In this document: positions 1 to 6,538 of the stretch, piece after piece
Numbering within the stretch: position 1 is the first letter of the stretch
Layout: each line of letters starts with the position of its first letter
Assembly (NCBI GenBank): GCA_025938035.1
Contig: JAICQE010000161.1
Span: 1-10,075, forward strand
Source of the DNA: Vicinamibacteria bacterium
Lineage (GTDB): Bacteria; Acidobacteriota; Vicinamibacteria; Vicinamibacterales; UBA2999
Direction of reading: 5' to 3'
Length of the DNA stretch: 10,075 nt
The notes under the pieces: generated by a model
The model's database searches: none
Told to the model about the DNA's origin: nothing
What the model saw: the letters and a program-made list of their open reading frames with translations, nothing else
Made by a program: the position numbers and the translations under genes

Positions 1-43
1 CAGGTGATGTAAAGCCCGGCACTTTTCCCAACGTTTCAACCAA

Positions 44-84
44 GGGCCATCACCTTCACCGAGGTGATGGCCCTTTTTCTTTTG
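44..84 (+). terminator. intrinsic terminator of an upstream gene
   Basis: A perfect 12-bp stem, GGGCCATCACCT (44-55) paired with AGGTGATGGCCC (62-73), closes a 6-nt loop and is followed directly by TTTTTCTTTT (74-83). This is the classic Rho-independent layout on the plus strand. It would end transcription of a gene left of the window, possibly one finishing with the TAA at 10-12 (frame CAG GTG ATG TAA), although too little of that gene is visible to call it. On the minus strand there is no T-run after the stem, so it is not bidirectional. The T-tract stops only about 8 nt before the next start codon. Confidence 0.85.
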
Positions 85-91
85 TGCTCGT

Positions 92-1912
92 ATGACCCGC
101 ACCAGACACAACCCCGCCGAACCTCGGCGCCTGAACGCGGCGCTGCGGCTGGTGCTGCGCCGCTATTACGCGCAGGTGCGCCGCTGGAAGGTCTACGCGG
201 TGCCCGCTCTCCTTCTGCCCGCCGTCGGCGACGTGCTGACGATCTACGCGCCCCCGCTCGTCGTCGCACGATTGCTGGCGAGGTTCGCGCAGCGTGAGCA
301 GGTGACGTTCTCGGAGTTCATCCCGTACCTCGCCGCCTTCGCGGGGCTGTGGATAGCCGGGCAGATCGTCTGGCGCGTTGCCGTCGCGATGATCATCCGT
401 GCCGAGCTCCGCGGGCTCGAGGCGTTGTACGTGGAGGCGATGGACGAACTGCTGGCCAAAGACCTCGCGTTCTTCCACAACAACTACGCCGGATCGTTGA
501 CCAAACGCGCGCTCGGCTTCGCGCGCCGCTTCGAAGACGTATTCGATGTCGCCGCTTTTCAGATCTCGGCCGCCTTTCTGCCGTTGACGTTTGCGGGGGT
601 CGTGCTGTGGTCCTACTCGCCGTGGCTGATCCTGGTGCTCACGGCGATGCTGACAGTGACCTGCGTGATGATCGTTCCACTCATCCGCCGCCGGCGGGAT
701 CTCGTCGACGTCCGCGAAGCCGCGTCGAACGCTGTCGCCGGTCACCTGGCGGACTCGATTGCCAACGCCGAAACTGTACGGGCCTTCGCGCGCGAAGCGG
801 ACGAAGCCCGGCTGCACGCGGCGAATGTGCTGGACTACGGACGAAAGACGCAGCACTCATGGGACTACCAGAACACGCGGGTGGATCTGGTGACGTCGCC
901 GATGTTCGTGCTGACGAACCTTGCCGGCCTCACCGTCGCGTTCGGTGCCGCACGTACGGGCGCCGACATGGAGGCCGTGTTCGTGACGTTCAGCTATTTC
1001 ACGACGGCGACACGCGTCATGTGGGAGTTCAACCGCATCTACCGGAATCTCGAAGGCGCGCTGACGGATGCCGCGCAGTTTGCGGAACTACTGCTCGATC
1101 CGCCGGAAGTCACGGACGTGGACGCCCCGCTCGCATTCGCCCCGTCGCACTCCGGCGTCGAGTTCAGCAGCATCGGCTTCCGCTACTCCGCGTCCCAGCC
1201 GCCGCTCTTCGAGCAGTTCTCACTGACGATCGAGCCGGGCACGCGGCTCGGCCTTGTCGGGCGCTCGGGCGGCGGCAAGACGACGCTGACACGGCTCCTG
1301 CTCAGGTTCGCCGACGTCGAGCAGGGCGAGATTCTCGTCGGCGGGCAGCCGATCGAGCGTGTGCCGCAGGCCGAACTGCGGCGGACGATTGCCTATGTGC
1401 CGCAGGATCCGGCGATGTTCCACCGCAGCATTGCGGACAACATCCGCGTCGGCCGTCCGGGAGCCAGTGACGCAGCCGTCCGCGAGGCGGCACGGCTCGC
1501 CCACGCGGCGGATTTCATCGAGGCGCTGCCCAACGGATATGCGACGCTGGTCGGTGAACGCGGCGTGAAGCTCTCCGGCGGCCAGCGGCAGCGCGTCGCG
1601 ATCGCCCGGGCGATTCTGAAGGACGCGCCGATCCTCGTCCTCGACGAAGCCACCAGCTCGCTCGACTCCGAGAGCGAGCTGCTCATTCAGGATGCGCTGT
1701 GGACGCTGATGTCGCGGCGGACCGCCATCGTCATCGCGCACCGGCTGTCGACAGTCCGCCGGATGGACCGGCTGGTGATTCTCGAACGCGGGCGCATCGC
1801 GGAGGAGGGATCGCACGACGCGCTGCTGGCCCAGGGTGGCATCTACGCTGCCCTGTGGGCACATCAGTCGGGCGGATTTCTCCCGGTGTCTGAAGCAGAC
1901 GCGCTGGTGTGA
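92..1912 (+). CDS. ABC exporter half-transporter (fused permease and ATPase)
   Basis: The 606-aa protein has the architecture of ABCB-type (MsbA/ATM-like) exporters: a transmembrane domain at about residues 30-320, then a nucleotide-binding domain at about 355-590. The ATPase motifs are complete: A-loop Tyr365, Walker A GRSGGGKT (390-397), Q-loop Gln438, signature LSGGQ (494-498), Walker B ILVLDEA with Asp518 and Glu519, D-loop SSLD (522-525) and switch His550. It should therefore be active, working in the inner membrane as a homo- or heterodimer that exports a lipid, drug or peptide; the sequence does not identify the substrate. [15 protein letters not shown] (218-232) is the usual cytoplasmic coupling region of this class. 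Length is normal. ATG 92 is the first start in frame, but it has no purine-rich ribosome binding site and lies right behind a terminator. No partner transporter or regulator is adjacent; the next gene converges on it. Confidence 0.95.
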   Translation: MTRTRHNPAEPRRLNAALRLVLRRYYAQVRRWKVYAVPALLLPAVGDVLTIYAPPLVVARLLARFAQREQVTFSEFIPYLAAFAGLWIAGQIVWRVAVAMIIRAELRGLEALYVEAMDELLAKDLAFFHNNYAGSLTKRALGFARRFEDVFDVAAFQISAAFLPLTFAGVVLWSYSPWLILVLTAMLTVTCVMIVPLIRRRRDLVDVREAASNAVAGHLADSIANAETVRAFAREADEARLHAANVLDYGRKTQHSWDYQNTRVDLVTSPMFVLTNLAGLTVAFGAARTGADMEAVFVTFSYFTTATRVMWEFNRIYRNLEGALTDAAQFAELLLDPPEVTDVDAPLAFAPSHSGVEFSSIGFRYSASQPPLFEQFSLTIEPGTRLGLVGRSGGGKTTLTRLLLRFADVEQGEILVGGQPIERVPQAELRRTIAYVPQDPAMFHRSIADNIRVGRPGASDAAVREAARLAHAADFIEALPNGYATLVGERGVKLSGGQRQRVAIARAILKDAPILVLDEATSSLDSESELLIQDALWTLMSRRTAIVIAHRLSTVRRMDRLVILERGRIAEEGSHDALLAQGGIYAALWAHQSGGFLPVSEADALV

Positions 1913-1920
1913 TGTTTCGC

Positions 1921-1945
1921 CCGGCTGAAGCCGGACACTACGACC
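1921..1945. repeat. short intergenic dispersed repeat (RLKPDTT/VVSGFSR type)
   Basis: The 59-nt gap between two convergent genes contains CCGGC-TGAA-GCCGG (1921-1934), a 5-bp stem with a 4-nt loop that could extend to 6 bp. Plus-strand frame 1922-1942 reads RLKPDTT and minus-strand frame 1941-1921 reads VVSGFSR. From memory, these two peptides recur as spurious translations of intergenic repeats in Vicinamibacterales genomes, often in tandem. Only one copy is present here. It may act as a weak bidirectional terminator or RNA-stabilising hairpin between the convergent genes, although no T-tract follows on either strand. Confidence 0.45.
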
Positions 1946-1971
1946 AGTATCCGGCTAACGCCGACCTCCAT

Positions 1972-3573
1972 TCAGTTATCCGTCGGCTTCTCGTTGATCG
2001 AGTCGATCACCAGCACGGGCACCGGCCGTTTCGTCTCTTCCATCCTGATGCCAAGCTGCCGCCTCATGGCCTCCATGAGCGACAGCGCGCCGGTCGGATC
2101 GAGCGCCACGCCCGCGTTGGCAGCGCCGAGCTCAGGGCGTGCTCCCTGCACCTGCTGGATAGGGCTGAAGTTGAGCGTGAAGTCGTAGCCGCCCTGCAGG
2201 CCGGTCTTGTCGAGCGCCGGCACTCGCGTGTAGCCGCCGGCGATGGAAGGCAGCATCTGGGCGAATTGTTCCATCGAAATGTTCTGGCACGTCACCAGCC
2301 GCGGAAACTGCGGGGGCTTGGCCGCGGCCGGCGATCCCGGAGGCGCGCCCTCGAAGCAGCGCGTCCGTCTCGTCGGGTCAGCCTTCTCCATCTTCGGGCT
2401 GTCGGCGACGAACTCGTACGCCGGCAGCGGCCGGTCTTCCATATGCCACTTGATCTGGAGCTTCTCGACGAGCAGCGAGCGCAGCATCAACCTGATCAGA
2501 TCCTCGTCGAGCTGCGCCTGGTTGGCCGGGTTCGGCGTCGCGAACGCGCGCCCCGTGACATCGTACAGGGTCGTTTCCACCCACTTCGGCGCGACGAGAT
2601 ACGCTCCCGGAGGGTCCTGGAGATTCCACGCCAGACCGATGATGCGATGCAACGGACCGAAGCTGACGTCGACCTGGCCCGTCGGGCGCAGTTGCGCGCG
2701 GGCCGGCTGATTCTGCGCATCCGGGGGGCTCAGTTTCAGCACGGCGACTTCGAATTGCGGCGCGGGCGCCGGCGGCAACCGCTTCGTGATGTCAGGCGCG
2801 TTCGGCGTGAACTCCAGGGTCGCGCTATCGACCACGATCGAAGGAACCTTGATTTCCTTCGGCTCCAGCACGAGGCCCAGCTTCTCGAACGCCGCCTGCA
2901 GCGTGACACCGTCGGACCCGGCCTGCGCGAGCAGAGGCCGTGGCGTGTACTTGTATTGGAACTCATACAACGCCGTCAGCCCCGTCTCATCGACGACCAT
3001 CTGCCCTGGCGCCAGATACGGGTTGTTCGCGGTGCGCAACTGATCTGCCAGCTGCGTCATCGACAAGCCACTGCAGTTCACGCTGGTCGCGAGGACGCCA
3101 TTCGGTTCCGGCGCCTGCTGGGCCTGGCAACCACCCGCCGCCGAAACCTCACGCATCTTGTGAGCGCCCTTGACCCTCAGCGCGAGGGCGGTCGTCGCCG
3201 CCATGTCCTCGCGCACGACCAGCTTGAAGCGCTCGGCCAGCAGCGTCTTCAACATCTCGCGCACGCGTTCCGGCGGCGTGTTTTCAGGCGCCAGCGCCGC
3301 GATGTCGAAGCGATTCCACTCGAGCCAGCTCGGTCCGCCGCTAATCCGCTCCGGCTGCGTCACGTTATACGCGGTGCGAATCAGATCGACCATGTTCGCG
3401 TTGCGGATCTCATACCTGTTGCCGCGCAGCAGTCCGCCGCGCATGCCGGGCTGCTGGCGCGTGCTGACCTGGATGCTGGCAACGTCAAAGGCAGGTCGTG
3501 GCGCCGGCGCCTGCCCGAGGATGGAAACAGAGCAAAAGGCCGCGACACCGAGGATCATCAGCAGCCGTTTCAT
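1972..3573 (-). CDS. secreted double-domain TIGR03435 / DUF3738 protein, downstream paralogue
   Basis: The protein is 533 aa. A type I signal peptide (MKRLLMILGVAAFCS..., predicted cut near residues 20-22) is followed by two copies of the TIGR03435/DUF3738 domain, about residues 28-256 and 273-528, joined by a Pro/Ala linker (267-272). The copies align by eye: RPAFDVASIQVS with QFEVAVLK; DLIRTAYNV with RIIGLAWNL; REMLKTLLAERFKLVV with RLMLRSLLVEKLQIKW; CSGLSMTQL with CQNISMEQF; LEPKEIKVPSIVVDS with EETKRPVPVLVIDS. Each copy keeps a Cys pair (149/167 and 406/429), which suggests a disulfide and fits export. The family is known for heavy expansion in soil Acidobacteriota; its function is unknown. 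It is about 75% identical to the gene 26 nt upstream, so the two probably form an operon. The frame is open back to 4251, but ATG 3573 is chosen because the signal peptide begins there and AGGAG lies 7 nt before it. Confidence 0.93.
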   Translation of the reverse strand: MKRLLMILGVAAFCSVSILGQAPAPRPAFDVASIQVSTRQQPGMRGGLLRGNRYEIRNANMVDLIRTAYNVTQPERISGGPSWLEWNRFDIAALAPENTPPERVREMLKTLLAERFKLVVREDMAATTALALRVKGAHKMREVSAAGGCQAQQAPEPNGVLATSVNCSGLSMTQLADQLRTANNPYLAPGQMVVDETGLTALYEFQYKYTPRPLLAQAGSDGVTLQAAFEKLGLVLEPKEIKVPSIVVDSATLEFTPNAPDITKRLPPAPAPQFEVAVLKLSPPDAQNQPARAQLRPTGQVDVSFGPLHRIIGLAWNLQDPPGAYLVAPKWVETTLYDVTGRAFATPNPANQAQLDEDLIRLMLRSLLVEKLQIKWHMEDRPLPAYEFVADSPKMEKADPTRRTRCFEGAPPGSPAAAKPPQFPRLVTCQNISMEQFAQMLPSIAGGYTRVPALDKTGLQGGYDFTLNFSPIQQVQGARPELGAANAGVALDPTGALSLMEAMRRQLGIRMEETKRPVPVLVIDSINEKPTDN

Positions 3574-3580
3574 ATGAAGT

Positions 3581-3585
3581 CTCCT
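3581..3585 (-). promoter_or_regulatory. Shine-Dalgarno site fixing the start of the downstream DUF3738 gene
   Basis: Read on the minus strand, AGGAG ends 7 nt before ATG 3573, inside the 26-nt gap between the two paralogues. It decides the start, because the same frame stays open for another 226 codons upstream across the neighbouring gene. The same leader theme (GGAGACT) precedes the upstream paralogue at 5195, so the duplicated unit appears to include the ribosome binding site. Confidence 0.8.
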
Positions 3586-3599
3586 GCTGTCACCGATGT

Positions 3600-5195
3600 T
3601 CAGTTCTCCGTAGGCGTTTCGTTGATCGAGTCGATCACCAGCACCGGAACCGGCCGCTTCGTCTCTTCCAGCCGGATGCCCAGCTGCCGCCGCACGGCGT
3701 CCAGCAGCGAAAGCGCTCCGGTGGGATCGAGAGCGACACCCGCATTCGTGGCGCCCAGCTCGGGACGGGCACCTTGCACCTGCTCGAACGGACTGAAGTT
3801 CAAGGTGAAGTCGTAACCGCCCGTCAGACCGCTCTTGTCGATCGCCGCCACCCGCGTGTACCCGCCGGCAACGCTGGGAAGCATCCGGCCGAACTGCTCC
3901 ATCGAAATGTTCTGGCACGTCAGCAGCCGCGGAAACGGCGGCGGCTTCAACGCGGCCGGAGATCCGGGAGGCGCGCCCTCGAAGCAGCGCGTGCGCCGCG
4001 TTGGGTCGGCCTTCGTCATCTTCGGCTCGTCCGCCACGATGGTGTAGGCCGGCATCGGCCGATCTTCCATGTGCCACTTGATCTGGAATCTCTCGACGAG
4101 CAGCGATTGCAGCATCAGCCGGATCAGATCCTCGTCGAGCTGTGCCTGGTTCGCCGGGTTCGGGGTCGCGAAAGCGCGGGCCGTCGCGTCGATTCGGGTC
4201 GTCTCCAGCCACTTCGGGGCGACGAGGAACTGTTCGGTGGGCAGGTTCCACGCGAGACCGATGATTCGATTCAACGGCGCATTACTGATGTTCGCCTGGC
4301 CGGTTTGCATCAGTTGGGCACGCGGCGGCTGCGTGGCGGCGTCCGGCGAACTTGGCTTCAGGACCGCGACCTCGAACCGCGGCGGGGGCGGCGCCGGCAA
4401 GCGCTTCGCGAGGTCGGGCGGATTTGGAGTGAACTCCGCGGTTACGGTATCGACGACGATCGTGGGAACCTTGATTTCCTTCGGCTCCAGAATGAGCCCG
4501 ATTTTTTCGAGAGCCGCCGGAAGCGAGATGCCGTCCGAACCGGCCTGGCCGAGCAGCGGGCGCGGAGTGAATTTGAGCTGGAACGTCCAGAAGCCCTGCA
4601 GACCGGTCTCGTCGACGAGTTGCTGCCCGTCAGGGAAATAGGCGGACTGTGCACGCGGCAACTGTTCGGTGAACTGCGCCATCGACATGCCGGTGCAGGT
4701 CGCGGTCACGGCGATCACACCGTTCGGCTCCGGCGCACTCTGGCCCTGACAGCCTGGACCCATACCGGACGCCTCCTGCAGTTTGTGCGGCGCCTTGACT
4801 CGAAGCGCCATCGCCGTCGTGGCTGTCATCCCTTCGCGCACGACCAGCTTGAAGCGCTCGGCGAGAAGCGTTTTCAACATCTCGCGCAGCCGCTCTGGCG
4901 GGGTGTTTTCAGGCGCCAGCGCCGCGATGTCGAAGCGGTTCCACTCGATCCAGCTCGGTCCGCCGCTGATCTTCTCCGGCTGGACGTCATACGCCGTGCG
5001 AATCAGGTCCACCATGTGGGCGTTGCGCAGCTCATATCGAGTGCCGCGCAGAACGCCGCCACGCATTCCGGGCTGCGGACGGGTGCTGACCTGGATACCG
5101 GCGATGTCGAACGCGGGTCGAGGGGACGGCGCCTGGGCCAGAACGGAATTCGAGCAGAACGCGGCAATGCCGAGCACACACAACAGCCGTTTCAT
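3600..5195 (-). CDS. secreted double-domain TIGR03435 / DUF3738 protein, upstream paralogue
   Basis: The 531-aa protein is the first gene of the minus-strand pair. The signal peptide MKRLLCVLGIAAFCSNSVLA is followed by QAPSPRP; the cut is likely after VLA or AQA, and there is no lipobox. Domain 1 spans about residues 28-256, a linker PAPPPP lies at 267-272, and domain 2 spans about 273-525. The two domains share the same motif order, including one Cys pair each (149/167 and 404/427) and the block ending in VVDT or VIDS. The closing half, from KADPTRRTRCFEG (395-407) to the C-terminus, is nearly identical to the paralogue, while residues about 161-210 differ strongly. GGAG 8 nt before ATG 5195 supports the start. 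In this lineage the domain also occurs fused to M56 BlaR1-like peptidases, but no such gene or BlaI repressor is visible here. It is probably periplasmic or exported; function is unknown. Confidence 0.94.
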   Translation of the reverse strand: MKRLLCVLGIAAFCSNSVLAQAPSPRPAFDIAGIQVSTRPQPGMRGGVLRGTRYELRNAHMVDLIRTAYDVQPEKISGGPSWIEWNRFDIAALAPENTPPERLREMLKTLLAERFKLVVREGMTATTAMALRVKAPHKLQEASGMGPGCQGQSAPEPNGVIAVTATCTGMSMAQFTEQLPRAQSAYFPDGQQLVDETGLQGFWTFQLKFTPRPLLGQAGSDGISLPAALEKIGLILEPKEIKVPTIVVDTVTAEFTPNPPDLAKRLPAPPPPRFEVAVLKPSSPDAATQPPRAQLMQTGQANISNAPLNRIIGLAWNLPTEQFLVAPKWLETTRIDATARAFATPNPANQAQLDEDLIRLMLQSLLVERFQIKWHMEDRPMPAYTIVADEPKMTKADPTRRTRCFEGAPPGSPAALKPPPFPRLLTCQNISMEQFGRMLPSVAGGYTRVAAIDKSGLTGGYDFTLNFSPFEQVQGARPELGATNAGVALDPTGALSLLDAVRRQLGIRLEETKRPVPVLVIDSINETPTEN

Positions 5196-5303
5196 CGCGG
5201 AGTCTCCAGCTGGATGTTGGACGTAGGAGCCGCTGGAGAAGTTCGAAACTGGACGTCCGCGCCATCGCCGCCGTGGAGCGAACCTTGTCAGGCTCGCTGT
5301 CAG

Positions 5304-5569
5304 TCAGGCACGCGGCGTGACGCGGGGCTTGTCGAAATCCGAGTTGTCGAAGACGACGTCGGCTTTGATCTTCGGCTCACAGTTGCCTAGATAGCGGCGC
5401 TGGCCGGGCATCTGCCGTCCAACACGGGAGAGAGCGGCCCGACCAGCTCGTCGGCAAGATGCGTCTTTCCCGCTCCGTCAATGCCGTCGAGCGCGACACG
5501 CGCAGGGTGCGGCCGCTGCACCGCGGCAATCATCGAGGCGAGACGGGCGACACAGGAACCGCGCGTCAT
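5304..5569 (-). pseudogene. uridine-kinase-like P-loop gene, middle deleted and frame-shifted
   Basis: The minus-strand frame from ATG 5569 begins with VARLASMIAAVQRPHPARVA, then DGIDGAGKTHLADELVGPL. This is the N-terminus and Walker A (GIDGAGKT, residues 29-36) of uridine-kinase-like P-loop kinases, and the frame dies at 5387. In a second minus-strand frame, from about 5411 to the TGA at 5304-5306, I read MPGQRRYLGNCEPK, then ADVVFDNSDFDKPRV. These match the C-terminal pattern of the same family (PGQ..Y, then ADVV.DN.DF..P). Intact members are roughly 200 aa. Here about 45 N-terminal and 35 C-terminal residues remain, so the catalytic middle is missing and the halves are out of frame, with the junction somewhere near 5410-5445. 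The gene cannot make a working kinase. Family assignment is from motif memory. The relic lies between the DUF3738 pair and the divergent DUF4159 gene; its former start faces the latter across 40 nt. Confidence 0.72.
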
Positions 5570-5599
5570 TGATGAAGGGAGGATAATCCTCGAAGGCGC

Positions 5600-5605
5600 A
5601 AGGAG
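5600..5605 (+). promoter_or_regulatory. Shine-Dalgarno site deciding the DUF4159 start
   Basis: AAGGAG at 5600-5605 stands 4 nt before GTG 5610. The spacing is slightly short but usable. It supports GTG 5610 over the farther upstream ATG 5481, whose extra 43 codons are antisense to the kinase relic, and over GTG 5634, which has only a distant GAGGGG. Confidence 0.6.
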
Positions 5606-5609
5606 TCAG

Positions 5610-6464
5610 GTGCTGAGGGGCAAACAGGTTCGCGTGCGTCTCGTTGCCGTCGCGCTGATCGCGTTGGCCGGCTCGTCGTACGCCCAGTTTCCTCGAGACG
5701 CGGGCTTCGGTCTCCTCCGCGGCGAACAGGGAGATCCGGCGGAACTGCCACCGCGTGTGTGGCCGGATGGGAATGTCGCCGGCTGCCACATCCTTTACAC
5801 CAGCGTCCGCCGCGAAGCCAACGGTTCGGGCTGGCGCACCGACTATCCATGGGCGCAGCGCAATCTCCTGATCCGGATGTCGGAGCTGACGAAGACACGC
5901 GTCAGCTGGCTGGAAACCGGCGTTCCCCACGTCTGGCTCGTGCGGCTCACGGACCCGGCACTCTTCAAGTGCGCATACATCATGGCCTCCGACGTCGGCA
6001 CGATTGGCCTGTCGCAGGCGGAGGCGACCTCCCTGGGGATCTATCTGAGAAAGGGCGGATTCCTCTGGGTGGACGACTTCTGGGGAGAGCAGGCGTGGGC
6101 GCAATGGTCGCGCGAGCTGGCGAAAGCGCTCCCGTCCGCTGAATACACGATCGAAGACGTGCCGCTCAGCGATCCGATCTTCCGTTCGATGCTCGAGGTG
6201 AAGCGGGTTCCGCAGGTCACCGGTATCGGCTTCTGGCGGGCCTACCGGGGCCAGACCACATCCGAACGCGGAGAGGAAACAAAAGAGCCGCACCTGCGCG
6301 CGGTTCGCGACCGGCACGGCCGCATCATCGTCGTCATGACGCACAACACCGATGTGTCGAACGCGTTCGAGCGCGAGACCGAGGACCCGGCGTACTTCTA
6401 CCAGTTTTCAGTGGAAGGTTACGCCCTCGGCATCAATATCCTGCTCTATGCGATGACGCACTAG
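5610..6464 (+). CDS. exported DUF4159 domain protein
   Basis: From GTG 5610 the product is 284 aa. An N-terminal signal peptide (RVRLVAVALIALAGSSYA, cut before Gln26) is followed by a DUF4159 domain at about residues 55-283. Recognisable family blocks are WRTDYPWAQRNLLIRMSELT (75-94), LTDPALF (113-119), GGFLWVDDFWGE (149-160), PQVTGIGFW (201-209), THNTD (244-248) and the closing GINILLYAMTH (274-284). The domain is known mainly from Acidobacteriota, Planctomycetota and Bacteroidota, has no assigned biochemical role, and is thought to adopt a glutamine-amidotransferase-like fold. It often sits with MoxR ATPase and DUF58 genes; none is visible here, so this copy is an orphan. Its neighbours are the kinase relic on the left and the peroxidase locus 74 nt to the right. 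The start could instead be GTG 5634, which would shorten the signal peptide. Confidence 0.9.
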   Translation: MLRGKQVRVRLVAVALIALAGSSYAQFPRDAGFGLLRGEQGDPAELPPRVWPDGNVAGCHILYTSVRREANGSGWRTDYPWAQRNLLIRMSELTKTRVSWLETGVPHVWLVRLTDPALFKCAYIMASDVGTIGLSQAEATSLGIYLRKGGFLWVDDFWGEQAWAQWSRELAKALPSAEYTIEDVPLSDPIFRSMLEVKRVPQVTGIGFWRAYRGQTTSERGEETKEPHLRAVRDRHGRIIVVMTHNTDVSNAFERETEDPAYFYQFSVEGYALGINILLYAMTH

Positions 6465-6538
6465 GGTCTTCGCCCCCAGCCCGATTCCCATACAACCAAT
6501 TCGCCGCTCCCAGTGTCTAAAGGGCGAGACGGCAACTC

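Noticed and set aside
56..856. 266-codon open frame on the minus strand opposite the ABC exporter
   Set aside because: It is antisense to an intact gene with all ATPase motifs, rich in Arg, Gln and His, with no recognisable domain; a usual shadow in GC-rich DNA.
3574..4251. 226-codon N-terminal extension of the downstream DUF3738 gene
   Set aside because: The extension lies inside the upstream paralogue in another frame and gives no domain; the real start at 3573 has a signal peptide and AGGAG.
5153..5195. Lipoprotein signal in the DUF3738 proteins (Cys in AAFCS)
   Set aside because: The residues before Cys are Ala-Ala-Phe, not a lipobox, and a normal signal peptidase I site follows about seven residues later.
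5196..5303. Possible promoter or operator upstream of the DUF3738 pair (palindrome CCAGCTGG, near-palindrome around TTCGAA, TGGACGT twice)
   Set aside because: No convincing -35/-10 pair and no BlaI-type operator (TACA..TGTA) could be read; short palindromes of this size are common in GC-rich DNA.
1909..5390. Two very long plus-strand open frames (635 and 630 codons) opposite the DUF3738 genes, similar to each other
   Set aside because: Their similarity follows from the paralogy of the genes beneath them. The products are Arg/His-rich with no signal peptide or domain, while the minus-strand frames have signal peptides, ribosome binding sites and family motifs.
5481..5609. Longer N-terminus of the DUF4159 protein from ATG 5481
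   Set aside because: These codons are antisense to the kinase relic and would place 43 residues before the signal peptide; GTG 5610 has AAGGAG just before it.
6465..6538. Hairpin TCGCC / GGCGA between the DUF4159 and peroxidase genes
   Set aside because: Only 5 bp with a long loop and no T-tract, so it is not a supportable terminator; nothing else is visible in this 74-nt gap.
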